A DNA stretch of 10,749 bases from an uncultured Pirellulaceae bacterium. GTDB lineage: Bacteria > Planctomycetota > Planctomycetia > Pirellulales > Pirellulaceae. The first letter of the stretch is position 1; the number at the start of each line of letters is the position of its first letter. Shown here piece by piece: positions 1-5,589 of this stretch. The translations under genes were made by a program, and so were the position numbers. The notes under the pieces were generated by a model. The model saw only the letters and a list, made by a program, of their open reading frames with translations. It was not told where the DNA came from and did not search any database. The DNA lies in the NCBI GenBank assembly GCA_934255105.1, contig CAKQNH010000084.1, positions 1 through 10,749 of the forward strand, given 5' to 3'.

Positions 1-832
1 CGGCTTCGACGCTCGGTTCGGTAAACGGAAAGAAGCTGGGGCGAAAGCGAATATGCACGTCGGCGCCCAGATAGGCAGTAGCGAACATGCGCAGCACACT
101 TTTTAACTGGGCCATGGTCACGTGCTCGTCGATCCACAACCCTTCCATTTGATGGAACATGGGGAAGTGCGTCGCGTCGGCCTCATCGGGGCGATAGACG
201 CGTCCCAGGGAAATGATTCGCACGGGTGGGGGAGTCTGCTCCATGACGCGGATCTGCACGGTGCTGGTCTGACTGCGCAGCAGTCGAGCCTCGTGGGCCG
301 ATGTGTCCAACGAAGTTTTACCCGCCACGCGAAGATAGAAGTTATCGAGCGGATCGCGGGCTGGGTGGTCTTCGGGAATGTTTAGCGCCACGAAGTTATG
401 CCACGTGTCTTCGACCTCGGGCCCCTCTACGACGGCGAAGCCCAGGCGTCCCATGATCTCTTTGAGATGTTCGATAGTCTGCGTGATCGGATGAATGCGT
501 CCCAAGTGCTGGCGTTTGCCTGGCAGGGTTGGATCGAGCAGCGGACCGCTAGAGGGTGTGGTTGTGGAATCGCCGGCCAACCGCTGGGTAGCCGCCGCTT
601 GGGCCGCTTCGATGCGCACCTTGGCTTCGTTGAGCTTCTTGCCGCCGGCGGGCTTAGCCTCTTTTGAGAGTGTGCCGAGCTGTTTTTGCAGGGTCTTCAT
701 TTCGCCGCTGCGGGCACCGACGAACTTGACGCGCGCCGCTTCGAAGGCGGCATTGTCGTTGGCCGTCGAGAAGGCCTGCTCGGCCGCCGCGGCCAGGTTC
801 TCGAGGCTAGCTAGAAAGGTTTCCAGATCCAT
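1..832 (-). CDS. pheS: Phenylalanyl-tRNA synthetase alpha subunit, C-terminus cut by window edge
   Basis: This gene encodes the catalytic alpha subunit of the cytoplasmic alpha2beta2 enzyme that charges tRNA-Phe. The first 277 residues are visible; about 60 C-terminal residues lie off the left edge. Residues 1-90 are the helical coiled-coil arm, including FVGARSGEMKTL and a lysine/glycine stretch typical of PheS. The class II core follows. Motif 2 starts at GRVYR (210-214) and continues through DATHFPMFHQMEG, which contacts ATP and the acceptor end. FTEPSVE (270-276) belongs to the phenylalanine pocket region. The start is the ATG at 832, because the protein then begins with the normal arm; the upstream AAGAG is a weak ribosome binding site. 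The gene lies downstream of rplT in the same direction, separated by 254 bases and a terminator. pheT would be expected beyond the window, which is inference. The family assignment is very secure. Confidence 0.96.
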   Translation of the reverse strand, partial: MDLETFLASLENLAAAAEQAFSTANDNAAFEAARVKFVGARSGEMKTLQKQLGTLSKEAKPAGGKKLNEAKVRIEAAQAAATQRLAGDSTTTPSSGPLLDPTLPGKRQHLGRIHPITQTIEHLKEIMGRLGFAVVEGPEVEDTWHNFVALNIPEDHPARDPLDNFYLRVAGKTSLDTSAHEARLLRSQTSTVQIRVMEQTPPPVRIISLGRVYRPDEADATHFPMFHQMEGLWIDEHVTMAQLKSVLRMFATAYLGADVHIRFRPSFFPFTEPSVEA

Positions 833-914
833 CGCTGGCTCTTTGTGTGTGAAAGCAAAAATGCTGGTTAGCGAGTCGCTGCCAAGGGGGAGGCCAAAGA
901 GCGCCGGCAGTCAC

Positions 915-948
915 AAAAAAAGCGGCGGCGGTGAGCACCGCTGCCGCT
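915..948 (-). terminator. Intrinsic terminator between rplT and pheS
   Basis: Read on the minus strand, AGCGGC pairs with GCCGCT. After one A/C mismatch, GCGGT pairs with ACCGC around a 4-base loop, and a run of seven T follows at once. This is a strong rho-independent terminator. It most simply ends the rpmI-rplT transcript. Because pheS begins 83 bases further on, it could instead act as an attenuator for pheS. I saw no phenylalanine-rich leader peptide and no recognisable T-box before it. Confidence 0.85.
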
Positions 949-961
949 CAAATATTCAATG

Positions 962-1025
962 GTAGCGGAAGTCGCCAAGACTTTCGGCTAAGGGGGTTGC
1001 CGAAACTCTTGGCGAGTTCCGCTAC
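962..1025. repeat. Family A palindromic repeat, copy 1
   Basis: Two 27-base arms, beginning GTAGCGGAAGTCGCCAAG and ending in its near complement, match at 25 of 27 positions around a 10-base loop. A second copy with the same arm lengths and the same loop length is at 8018-8081, and a diverged shorter one is at 5458-5509. Similarity to the 8018 copy continues beyond the hairpin: ATGGTAGC on the left and TTCACAGCCT on the right. It lies 62 bases past the rplT stop. It looks like a small non-autonomous mobile or REP-type element. Confidence 0.85.
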
Positions 1026-1086
1026 GTAACTTCACAGCCTGGAGCATTAGCCCGCGCGGATTGAGAAACGCCTCACAGCAGCACTA

Positions 1087-1464
1087 CTAGGCGGCGGCTT
1101 CTGCGTACTTGTCGCCCAGAGCCGTCTTGACCTGATCGATGACTATTTGGAAGCCAGCCGGATCGTGGATGGCCATCTCCGACAGTTGCTTGCGATCCAG
1201 TTCGATATTGGCCAGAGTCAGACCATGGATGAATTGGCTGTATCGCAGACCTTGCTGAGTACAGGCCGCGCTGATACGCACGATCCACAAGCGGCGGAAT
1301 TCGCGCTTCTTCATGCGGCGGTCGCGATAGGCGAACACGCCAGCTCGAACTAGAGTCTCTTTGGCAGTACGCTTTAGTTTGCGACGACCACCGACGAATC
1401 CGGCCGCGCGCTTCAATAAGCGTTTGGTGGCCTTCTTGCGCGCCGAACCTTTAAGTGTTCTCAT
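1087..1464 (-). CDS. rplT: Large ribosomal subunit protein bL20
   Basis: L20 binds 23S rRNA early in assembly of the 50S subunit. The protein has 125 residues, slightly longer than the usual 115-120. It shows the basic N-terminal helix ([20 protein letters not shown]) and the family core [19 protein letters not shown], followed by the globular part with [26 protein letters not shown] and a C-terminal VKTAL. A good ribosome binding site, AGAAGG, lies 8 bases before the ATG at 1464. It follows rpmI in the same direction, but across an unusually long 221-base gap; such spacers are normally a few tens of bases. That gap contains a short GAAAC/GTTTC hairpin (1637-1652) and three imperfect copies of TAGTAGCTATTG (about 1655-1699), but nothing I can name. 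The gap could hold an L20-sensing leader, which is inference only. Confidence 0.97.
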   Translation of the reverse strand: MRTLKGSARKKATKRLLKRAAGFVGGRRKLKRTAKETLVRAGVFAYRDRRMKKREFRRLWIVRISAACTQQGLRYSQFIHGLTLANIELDRKQLSEMAIHDPAGFQIVIDQVKTALGDKYAEAAA

Positions 1465-1685
1465 CAGAACAACCTTCTACTTCTTCGAAACGTTGGCAAT
1501 CTCAGGTCTTTGACTGTCGGTTGGCTAGAAACTAAGCGTTGCCAGAAACCGGGGCCGAGCGGGGATGAGCGGCGGAGAGTCAAATGTTGTACCCAGATGC
1601 TTGGAACTAAATCCCCGCATTTTGTATCCGTCAACCGAAACTGGGCCGTTTCAGTTTAGTAGCTGTTATTTGGTAGCTATTGCAT

Positions 1686-1889
1686 TTAGTAGCTATTGTG
1701 GCGCAGGCAGTCGTGAATCTGGCGCGTCTGCGGCTTGGCCAGAACGCGAGTACCCCGCAGATTGCGGCGGCGCTTGGGGCTCATGCGAACCGCCAAGTGG
1801 CTGGTGCCCGCTCCGCGGTGCATAGCTTTACCAGTAGCGCTCAGGCGAAATCGCTTCTTGGTGGCCTTGTGGGTCTTCATTTTTGGCAT
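1686..1889 (-). CDS. rpmI: Large ribosomal subunit protein bL35
   Basis: L35 is a small basic protein of the 50S subunit. The 67 residues begin MPKMKTHKATKKRFRLSATGK, which is the family signature. HRGAGTSHL and SPKRRRNLRGTRVL follow, as in bL35 proteins of about 65 residues. The start is the ATG at 1889, with GGAG 13 to 10 bases upstream (spacer AAGACAACT). A sigma70-like promoter is about 52 bases further upstream. It is the first gene of the visible rpmI-rplT unit. In many bacteria infC directly precedes rpmI; here the next gene upstream is an unrelated secreted protein, so infC has been separated in this genome. Confidence 0.96.
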   Translation of the reverse strand: MPKMKTHKATKKRFRLSATGKAMHRGAGTSHLAVRMSPKRRRNLRGTRVLAKPQTRQIHDCLRHNSY

Positions 1890-1940
1890 AGTTGTCTTCT
1901 CCGGAATGACTTCCGTTTTCCTAGGTTTTTGAAGTGTATT

Positions 1941-1969
1941 AGTTTAACGAAGCAGCGTAAAAGCGGCAA
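1941..1969 (-). promoter_or_regulatory. Putative sigma70 promoter for rpmI-rplT
   Basis: On the minus strand TTGCCG is followed after exactly 17 bases by TAAACT, each matching four of six consensus positions. Transcription would start near 1934, giving a leader of about 45 bases to the rpmI ATG at 1889. The location is right, but the match is moderate. Confidence 0.5.
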
Positions 1970-1995
1970 GGGGCTCCAGTGGCGCAGGCTTTCAC

Positions 1996-2017
1996 GTGGC
2001 GTAAGCTTCCAGCTTGC
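1996..2017. repeat. Family B short repeat, copy 1
   Basis: The unit is GT followed by GGCGTAAGCTTCCAGCTTGC, with a small AAGCT/AGCTT hairpin inside. Two identical tandem copies occur at 5399-5444. This copy begins 9 bases past the stop of the minus-strand gene at 2027-2695. Confidence 0.8.
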
Positions 2018-2026
2018 GGTCTGGGA

Positions 2027-2695
2027 TTAATGTTCGTGTGAAGTCTCAAATCCGGCTTTATTCAGGAACTCTTGCCACTTATGGGCGGCTTGGTGGTTAG
2101 GGAGGTCGATTTCCATCCACTGGGGGCAGCGGTAGCGAAGGTCGGTATGCCCATCGTGGCTCACCTGTTCCGTTTCGCAAGCCAGCGAACGGTAGAGCGT
2201 GGTCAACTGGCCGATTTCTGCTTCCTGGTGGATGTGTTGTGCGCGCCAGTCGGCCAGTCGGTATTTGACCACTTCTTTATGGGTTCCATCGGCATTTGCG
2301 ACTTTCTGGCTGGAGGCGGGGCGACCATGAATCACGTCAAAGCCGGATTGCTCTAGCCAGGCCTTCCACTGCAGCAACTGGTCTTGGCTGTCCAGGGCCA
2401 GGGATTTCCAGTACACAGTTCGGCACTGAACATCGATGTGGCCGTTGTGCTGGGCCGTTTTGACTTCGCAGCCCAGCGTGCGAAGGGTCTGGGCGTGCTT
2501 GGTGGCGGCCGCCGCTTCGTGCATGTGCTTGGTATTCCAGTCTAGCATGCGAAAGCCCAGGATGAGCTTCTGTGCGTTGGCAGCGCCGCCTGCGACGGCC
2601 GCTTCTTGAGCGACGATTCGAGAATTCGGCGGCAGCATTAGCCCGCTCAAGCAGAGAGGCAGGGCTAGCAACACAATTTTTGACGATTGCCGCAT
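2027..2695 (-). CDS. Secreted protein with two tandem His/Cys/Trp repeats, function unknown
   Basis: I do not recognise a named function. The 222-residue product starts with a signal-like segment: KIVLLALPLCLSGLML followed by a likely cleavage site near VAQ (28-30), so it should be exported. The mature part is an internal duplication. Residues 43-124 and 140-221 align with a constant offset of 97 and no gaps: DW 52/149, HxH 57/154, CE 76/173, HNGH 83 and HDGH 180, D 88/185, W 96/193, W 110/207, GF 118/215, H 123/220. Each repeat has two cysteines (76 and 91; 173 and 190), suggesting one disulfide per repeat, though the second cysteine is shifted by two between repeats. The conserved histidines could bind metal, which is inference. 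The ATG at 2695 has AAAAGG about 9 bases upstream. It appears to be a single-gene unit, diverging from the sulfatase. Confidence 0.85.
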   Translation of the reverse strand: MRQSSKIVLLALPLCLSGLMLPPNSRIVAQEAAVAGGAANAQKLILGFRMLDWNTKHMHEAAAATKHAQTLRTLGCEVKTAQHNGHIDVQCRTVYWKSLALDSQDQLLQWKAWLEQSGFDVIHGRPASSQKVANADGTHKEVVKYRLADWRAQHIHQEAEIGQLTTLYRSLACETEQVSHDGHTDLRYRCPQWMEIDLPNHQAAHKWQEFLNKAGFETSHEH

Positions 2696-2846
2696 GGGGA
2701 TTGACCTTTTCGCAAATTGGCTTGGGGCGGTCCTAGGTGCACGGAGCCCTAGTGGCTGACGCAGTACAGATAGCCAACCCAGTCGCTGGCCGCAATAGCT
2801 GTCTGGGGCGACCGCTGGACCGCGTGATACCGTCTGAGGTTTACTA

Positions 2847-3122
2847 TAATACTTTCGGTCACCTGATATCCGTTTGCCGCAACCTCCATCGTAGAGCGGT
2901 TGTCCCCAACCGCTTCAATCGTAGAGCGGTTGTCCCCAACCGCTTCAAGGATACTCCCAGTCACCTGTAATCCCTTTGCCGCCACCCCCATCGTAGAGCG
3001 GTTGTCCCCAACCGCTTCAATCGTAGAGCGGCTGTCCCCAACCGCTTCAGTCGTAGAGCGGCTGTCCCCAACCGCTTCAAGGATACTCCCAGTCACCTGT
3101 AATCCCTTTGCCTCCACAGCGC
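2847..3122. repeat. Family C higher-order hairpin repeat array
   Basis: Five 30-base units start at 2889, 2919, 2991, 3021 and 3051. Each contains CGTAG followed by AGCGGTTG-TCCC-CAACCGCT, a perfect 8-bp stem with a 4-base loop; in the last two units T becomes C in the left arm. They are set between three copies of a 42-base module (2847-2888 diverged, 2949-2990, 3081-3122) containing GTCACCTG and TTTGCC. The order is module, two units, module, three units, module. The array lies between divergent genes. The flanks (2696-2846 and 3123-3192) show no gene; 2845-2850 reads TATAAT but has no good -35 partner. Confidence 0.9.
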
Positions 3123-3192
3123 TGCGCTCGTTGCGAGCCTTCGATTGAGGCCATCCCCTAACCGATCACAATTTGCCCTCTAAGGAAAAACC

Positions 3193-4854
3193 ATGTTCAG
3201 GTTTGTGTTGCTCGCTGTGCTATTGTTTGTGTGGTCCCCGTGGCTTGCGGTCTCTGCGGCGACCGAACCAATCAGGCCAAATATCGTGATCGTGTTAGTG
3301 GATGACATGGGCTTCTCCGATCTGGGCTGCTATGGCAGCGAAATAGAGACGCCCAACATCGATCGCTTGGCCAGCGGCGGGCTGCGGTTTACTCAGTTTT
3401 ATAATGCCGGGCGATGCTGTCCTACGCGGGCCAGTTTGATGACGGGGCTACATCCGCACCAGGTGGGCATTGGGCACATGACCGCGCCACCCAATCAGCC
3501 ACTGGGGATCGAAGGCCCCTACCAGGGCTATCTCAACGACCGTTGCACCACGCTGGCGCAAGTCCTGAAATCGGCGGGCTACCATACGCTGATGACGGGC
3601 AAGTGGCATCTGGGGATCGCATCGCAGAGCGAATGGCCATTGCAGCGTGGTTTCGATCGCTACTACGGCGGTCTCTCGGGTGCCTTCAACTACTTTAAGC
3701 CCGGCGGCGATCGCGGCATCACCGATGGCAACGGCCAGGTCCAAACAGAGGCTGGGTTCTACGCCACGGATGATTTCACCGATCGAGCGTGCCAGTACGT
3801 CTCGGAAGCAGTGGCACAAGACGACCAGCCCTTCTTCTTGTATCTAGCCTACAACGCGCCTCACTGGCCGCTGAACGCCAAGCTGAGCGACTTTGAAAAG
3901 TATCGTGGCCAATATCGCAACGGATGGCAAGCTTTAATGCGCGCTCGCTTCGCCAAGCAAAAGTCGCTGGGCTTGTGGCAGGAGGGCGTAGAGCCAGCGC
4001 CACACGTCGGACCCGAGTGGGAATCGCTCAGCCCGCAGCAACGCGATGACCTGGACGCTATCATGGCCGCCTATGCCGGCTGCATTGACTCCATCGATCA
4101 AAATGTCGGCAAGCTCACGCGGCACTTGGAACAGCTCGGTCAGCTCGACAACACGTTAATCTTGTTCCTGTCGGACAACGGTGCTTGTCAGGAAGGTGGC
4201 ACGCTGGGTCAGGGAAGTGAAGAGATGGTTAAGCATCCTCCGGCGGGGACTGAGGGCGTTCGCCTGGGGCTCGCTTGGGCCAATGCGGCCAACACGCCCT
4301 TTCGCCTGTATAAACACTTTCTGCATGAAGGGGGAGCTTGCACACCGCTTATTGCACATTGGCCGGACGGCATTCCAGCGGATCGCAATGGCCAATTCAC
4401 GCGGCAATACGCCTACTTGCCCGACTTCATGGCAACCTGTCTTGAACTTTCCGGAGCCGAGTACCCGGGCGACATTCCTCCTTGCGTGGGAGCGTCGCTG
4501 GTGGGGTTGCTGAGTGGTTCGGAGCAGCCTGTCCACACCGCTCCCATCTACTGGGAGCACGAGGGGAATGCCGCCGTCCGCTGGGGCAAATGGAAGCTGG
4601 TGCGCGAGTACGAAAAGCCATGGGAGTTGTACGACGTGGAGGCGGACCGCACCGAGCTCCACGATCTGTCGCAACAGCAGTCAGCTAAACGGGACGAGAT
4701 GGTGGCCTTGTGGGAGCGGTGGGCGACGGAGCATGAAGTCGCTTTTCCCAAGAGATTCAATATGTATGAGTGGCTCAAGGCCAAAGGTGACAAAGCTGGC
4801 AAGGCGGGGAAAGCGAGTGGGGCTAATGCTGGACCGCTAAAACTTCGGGGTTGA
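3193..4854 (+). CDS. Exported arylsulfatase-type sulfatase (FGly-dependent)
   Basis: This is a secreted or periplasmic sulfate-ester hydrolase of the alkaline-phosphatase superfamily. The 553-residue precursor starts with a hydrophobic signal peptide (residues 1-22, ending AVSAA). The metal-binding DD at 37-38 lies in VDDMGFSDLGCYG. The motif CCPTR at 75-79 makes Cys75 the predicted formylglycine, so a formylglycine-generating enzyme must act on it; none is in this window. Further active-site pieces are TGKWHLG (Lys137, His139), APHWP, SDNG (Asp328, Asn329) and Lys374 in YKHFLHEGG. The C-terminus ends in a Lys/Gly/Ala-rich tail. Start choice: AAGGAAAA lies just upstream of the ATG at 3193. 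A weak promoter-like TTGAGG-N16-CACAAT lies in the 70 bases before it. The gene stands alone between repeat-rich gaps. The substrate cannot be told; sulfated polysaccharides are typical for planctomycete sulfatases. Confidence 0.95.
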   Translation: MFRFVLLAVLLFVWSPWLAVSAATEPIRPNIVIVLVDDMGFSDLGCYGSEIETPNIDRLASGGLRFTQFYNAGRCCPTRASLMTGLHPHQVGIGHMTAPPNQPLGIEGPYQGYLNDRCTTLAQVLKSAGYHTLMTGKWHLGIASQSEWPLQRGFDRYYGGLSGAFNYFKPGGDRGITDGNGQVQTEAGFYATDDFTDRACQYVSEAVAQDDQPFFLYLAYNAPHWPLNAKLSDFEKYRGQYRNGWQALMRARFAKQKSLGLWQEGVEPAPHVGPEWESLSPQQRDDLDAIMAAYAGCIDSIDQNVGKLTRHLEQLGQLDNTLILFLSDNGACQEGGTLGQGSEEMVKHPPAGTEGVRLGLAWANAANTPFRLYKHFLHEGGACTPLIAHWPDGIPADRNGQFTRQYAYLPDFMATCLELSGAEYPGDIPPCVGASLVGLLSGSEQPVHTAPIYWEHEGNAAVRWGKWKLVREYEKPWELYDVEADRTELHDLSQQQSAKRDEMVALWERWATEHEVAFPKRFNMYEWLKAKGDKAGKAGKASGANAGPLKLRG

Positions 4855-4948
4855 CTGACGATTTGAGTCCCTTTCACGCCCACGTTTTAGTTCCGCAAAA
4901 CTGGCCTCCATTTCTACTGGATTGAGAGTTGGGCAGCAATTTCTTGAT

Positions 4949-5050
4949 CTTAAACTTAAACTCAAACTTAAACCCAAACTTGAACCACCTCTTGCAGGAT
5001 CTTAGTTTGAGTTTGAGTTTGAGTTTGAGTTTGAGTTTGAGTTTGAGTTT
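4949..5050. repeat. Inverted pair of hexamer microsatellites
   Basis: Six degenerate hexamers of type CTYAAA (4949-4984) are followed, after a 20-base spacer, by seven perfect GTTTGA hexamers plus a partial one (5005-5050). The second tract is close to the reverse complement of the first, so the region can fold into a long A/T-rich hairpin. The second tract is uniform and the first degenerate, suggesting recent slippage growth of the second. It lies 94 bases past the sulfatase stop. Open frames through it, alternating Lys-Leu or Phe-Lys, are by-products of the repeat. Confidence 0.92.
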
Positions 5051-5127
5051 CCAAAAACTCACGATAACGAGGGGACAAAACTTGCGCCAACGCAAATTGC
5101 ATGCAATCCCAAACTTTTAGCAGTCCA

Positions 5128-5180
5128 GGCTGGTGCTAGTAAGGCTGGCTGGTGCTAGCAAGGCTGACAAGGCTGGTGGA
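5128..5180. repeat. Short tandem repeat GGCTGGTGCTAG
   Basis: GGCTGGTGCTAGTAAGGCTG at 5128 repeats at 5147 with one change (period 19). A partial third copy, AAGGCTGGTG, follows at 5169. No gene or known element is associated with it. Confidence 0.75.
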
Positions 5181-5201
5181 GCTGGCGAGTAGTGGCGTTG
5201 C

Positions 5202-5230
5202 TTGACTATGCGATTGCTAACGGGTACACT
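5202..5230 (+). promoter_or_regulatory. Putative sigma70 promoter for the methionine-gene leader
   Basis: TTGACT (5/6 match to consensus) and TACACT (4/6) are separated by exactly 17 bases. It is the best promoter match I found in the window. The predicted start near 5237 falls at the first base of the direct-repeat leader element. The first downstream gene is the cystathionine gamma-synthase at 5590. Confidence 0.65.
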
Positions 5231-5237
5231 CGACAGA

Positions 5238-5387
5238 GTCATTCGGGGATTTGCGGCCGCTTGCAGCCAACACTGCTAAAGAGCCAAATTAGATTCGGTC
5301 ACCCAGCCACCCAGCACTAGACCGTTTCCACAAACAAACCAGCAGCCGCAGTCCGTGACATTAATCATTCGGATTTGCGGCTTTTTT
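5238..5387 (+). promoter_or_regulatory. Leader RNA with alternative hairpins (candidate attenuator or riboswitch, or a short ncRNA)
   Basis: TCATTCGGGGATTTGCGGC at 5239-5257 recurs at 5365-5381 without two of its G. The later copy is the 3' arm of the terminator below. The terminator 5' arm (5344-5358) can therefore pair with either copy: with the late copy to terminate, or with the early copy as an antiterminator. Between them CGGTC (5296-5300) can pair with GACCG (5320-5324). The layout resembles a transcription attenuator in front of methionine genes. I do not recognise a known SAM, SAH or cobalamin riboswitch consensus. Alternatively, promoter plus terminator delimit a free RNA of about 150 bases. 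Confidence 0.45.
5344..5387 (+). terminator. Intrinsic terminator upstream of the methionine genes
   Basis: AGCCGCA (5344-5350) pairs perfectly with TGCGGCT (5376-5382). The stem continues with a G-T wobble, a one-base bulge, TCCG against CGGA, and TGA against TCA, closing a 6-base loop. A run of six T (5382-5387) follows. It lies about 490 bases after the sulfatase stop and about 200 bases before the next gene, so it may belong to the leader rather than to the sulfatase. Confidence 0.8.
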
Positions 5388-5398
5388 CGTGCGCCCCC

Positions 5399-5444
5399 GT
5401 GGCGTAAGCTTCCAGCTTGCAAGTGGCGTAAGCTTCCAGCTTGC
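5399..5444. repeat. Family B repeat, two tandem copies
   Basis: Two exact copies of the 22-base unit (GT plus GGCGTAAGCTTCCAGCTTGC) at 5399-5420 and 5423-5444 are separated by AA. They are identical to the copy at 1996-2017 and sit between the terminator and the cystathionine gamma-synthase start. Confidence 0.85.
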
Positions 5445-5457
5445 GATTCGTGATTAG

Positions 5458-5509
5458 GTAGCCGAAGTCGCCAGACTTTGGACCAACTAAAGTTGGCGAC
5501 TTCGGCTAC
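5458..5509. repeat. Family A palindromic repeat, diverged copy
   Basis: GTAGCCGAAGTCGCCA pairs perfectly with its complement at 5494-5509, and the inner part (ACTTTGG against CTAAAGT) is imperfect. The outer arms match the copies at 962 and 8018, but the loop region is shorter. In a leader transcript it would form a very stable hairpin about 80 bases before the start codon at 5590. The rest of 5510-5589 holds no further feature apart from GGAG at 5575-5578. Confidence 0.8.
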
Positions 5510-5589
5510 GACAGTAAGTGGTGGGGCGATGCTAAGCGACCTGCCCGCCCAACAGGACATACCTAACAACACTCGGAGCGGCCTTGCCA

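Noticed and set aside
832..1086. T-box or Phe leader peptide controlling pheS
   Set aside because: No T-box core and no short frame rich in phenylalanine codons precede the terminator at 915-948.
2845..2850. Perfect TATAAT as a promoter for the sulfatase
   Set aside because: There is no -35 match at 16-18 bases spacing, and it lies at the start of a repeated module about 340 bases from the gene.
2889..3080. Possible CRISPR array (30-base repeats)
   Set aside because: Units are directly adjacent or separated by a module that itself repeats, so there are no unique spacers, and no cas genes are present.
2749..3117. Minus-strand open frame with repeated peptide TIEAVGDNRS
   Set aside because: Both repeat lengths (30 and 42) are multiples of three, so open frames persist on both strands; the DNA hairpin explains the pattern, and no ribosome binding site or non-repeat domain supports a gene.
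4156..4674. 172-codon minus-strand open frame inside the sulfatase gene
   Set aside because: It is a shadow of a well-supported sulfatase reading frame, with no domain of its own.
4874..5095. Open frames with alternating Lys-Leu/Lys-Phe (minus) and Leu-Ser/Leu-Asn (plus)
   Set aside because: They are direct products of the inverted hexamer microsatellites and have no conserved flanking protein sequence.
5238..5387. Known SAM or cobalamin riboswitch
   Set aside because: I could not find the conserved core sequences of these classes by eye; only the alternative-hairpin layout is supported.
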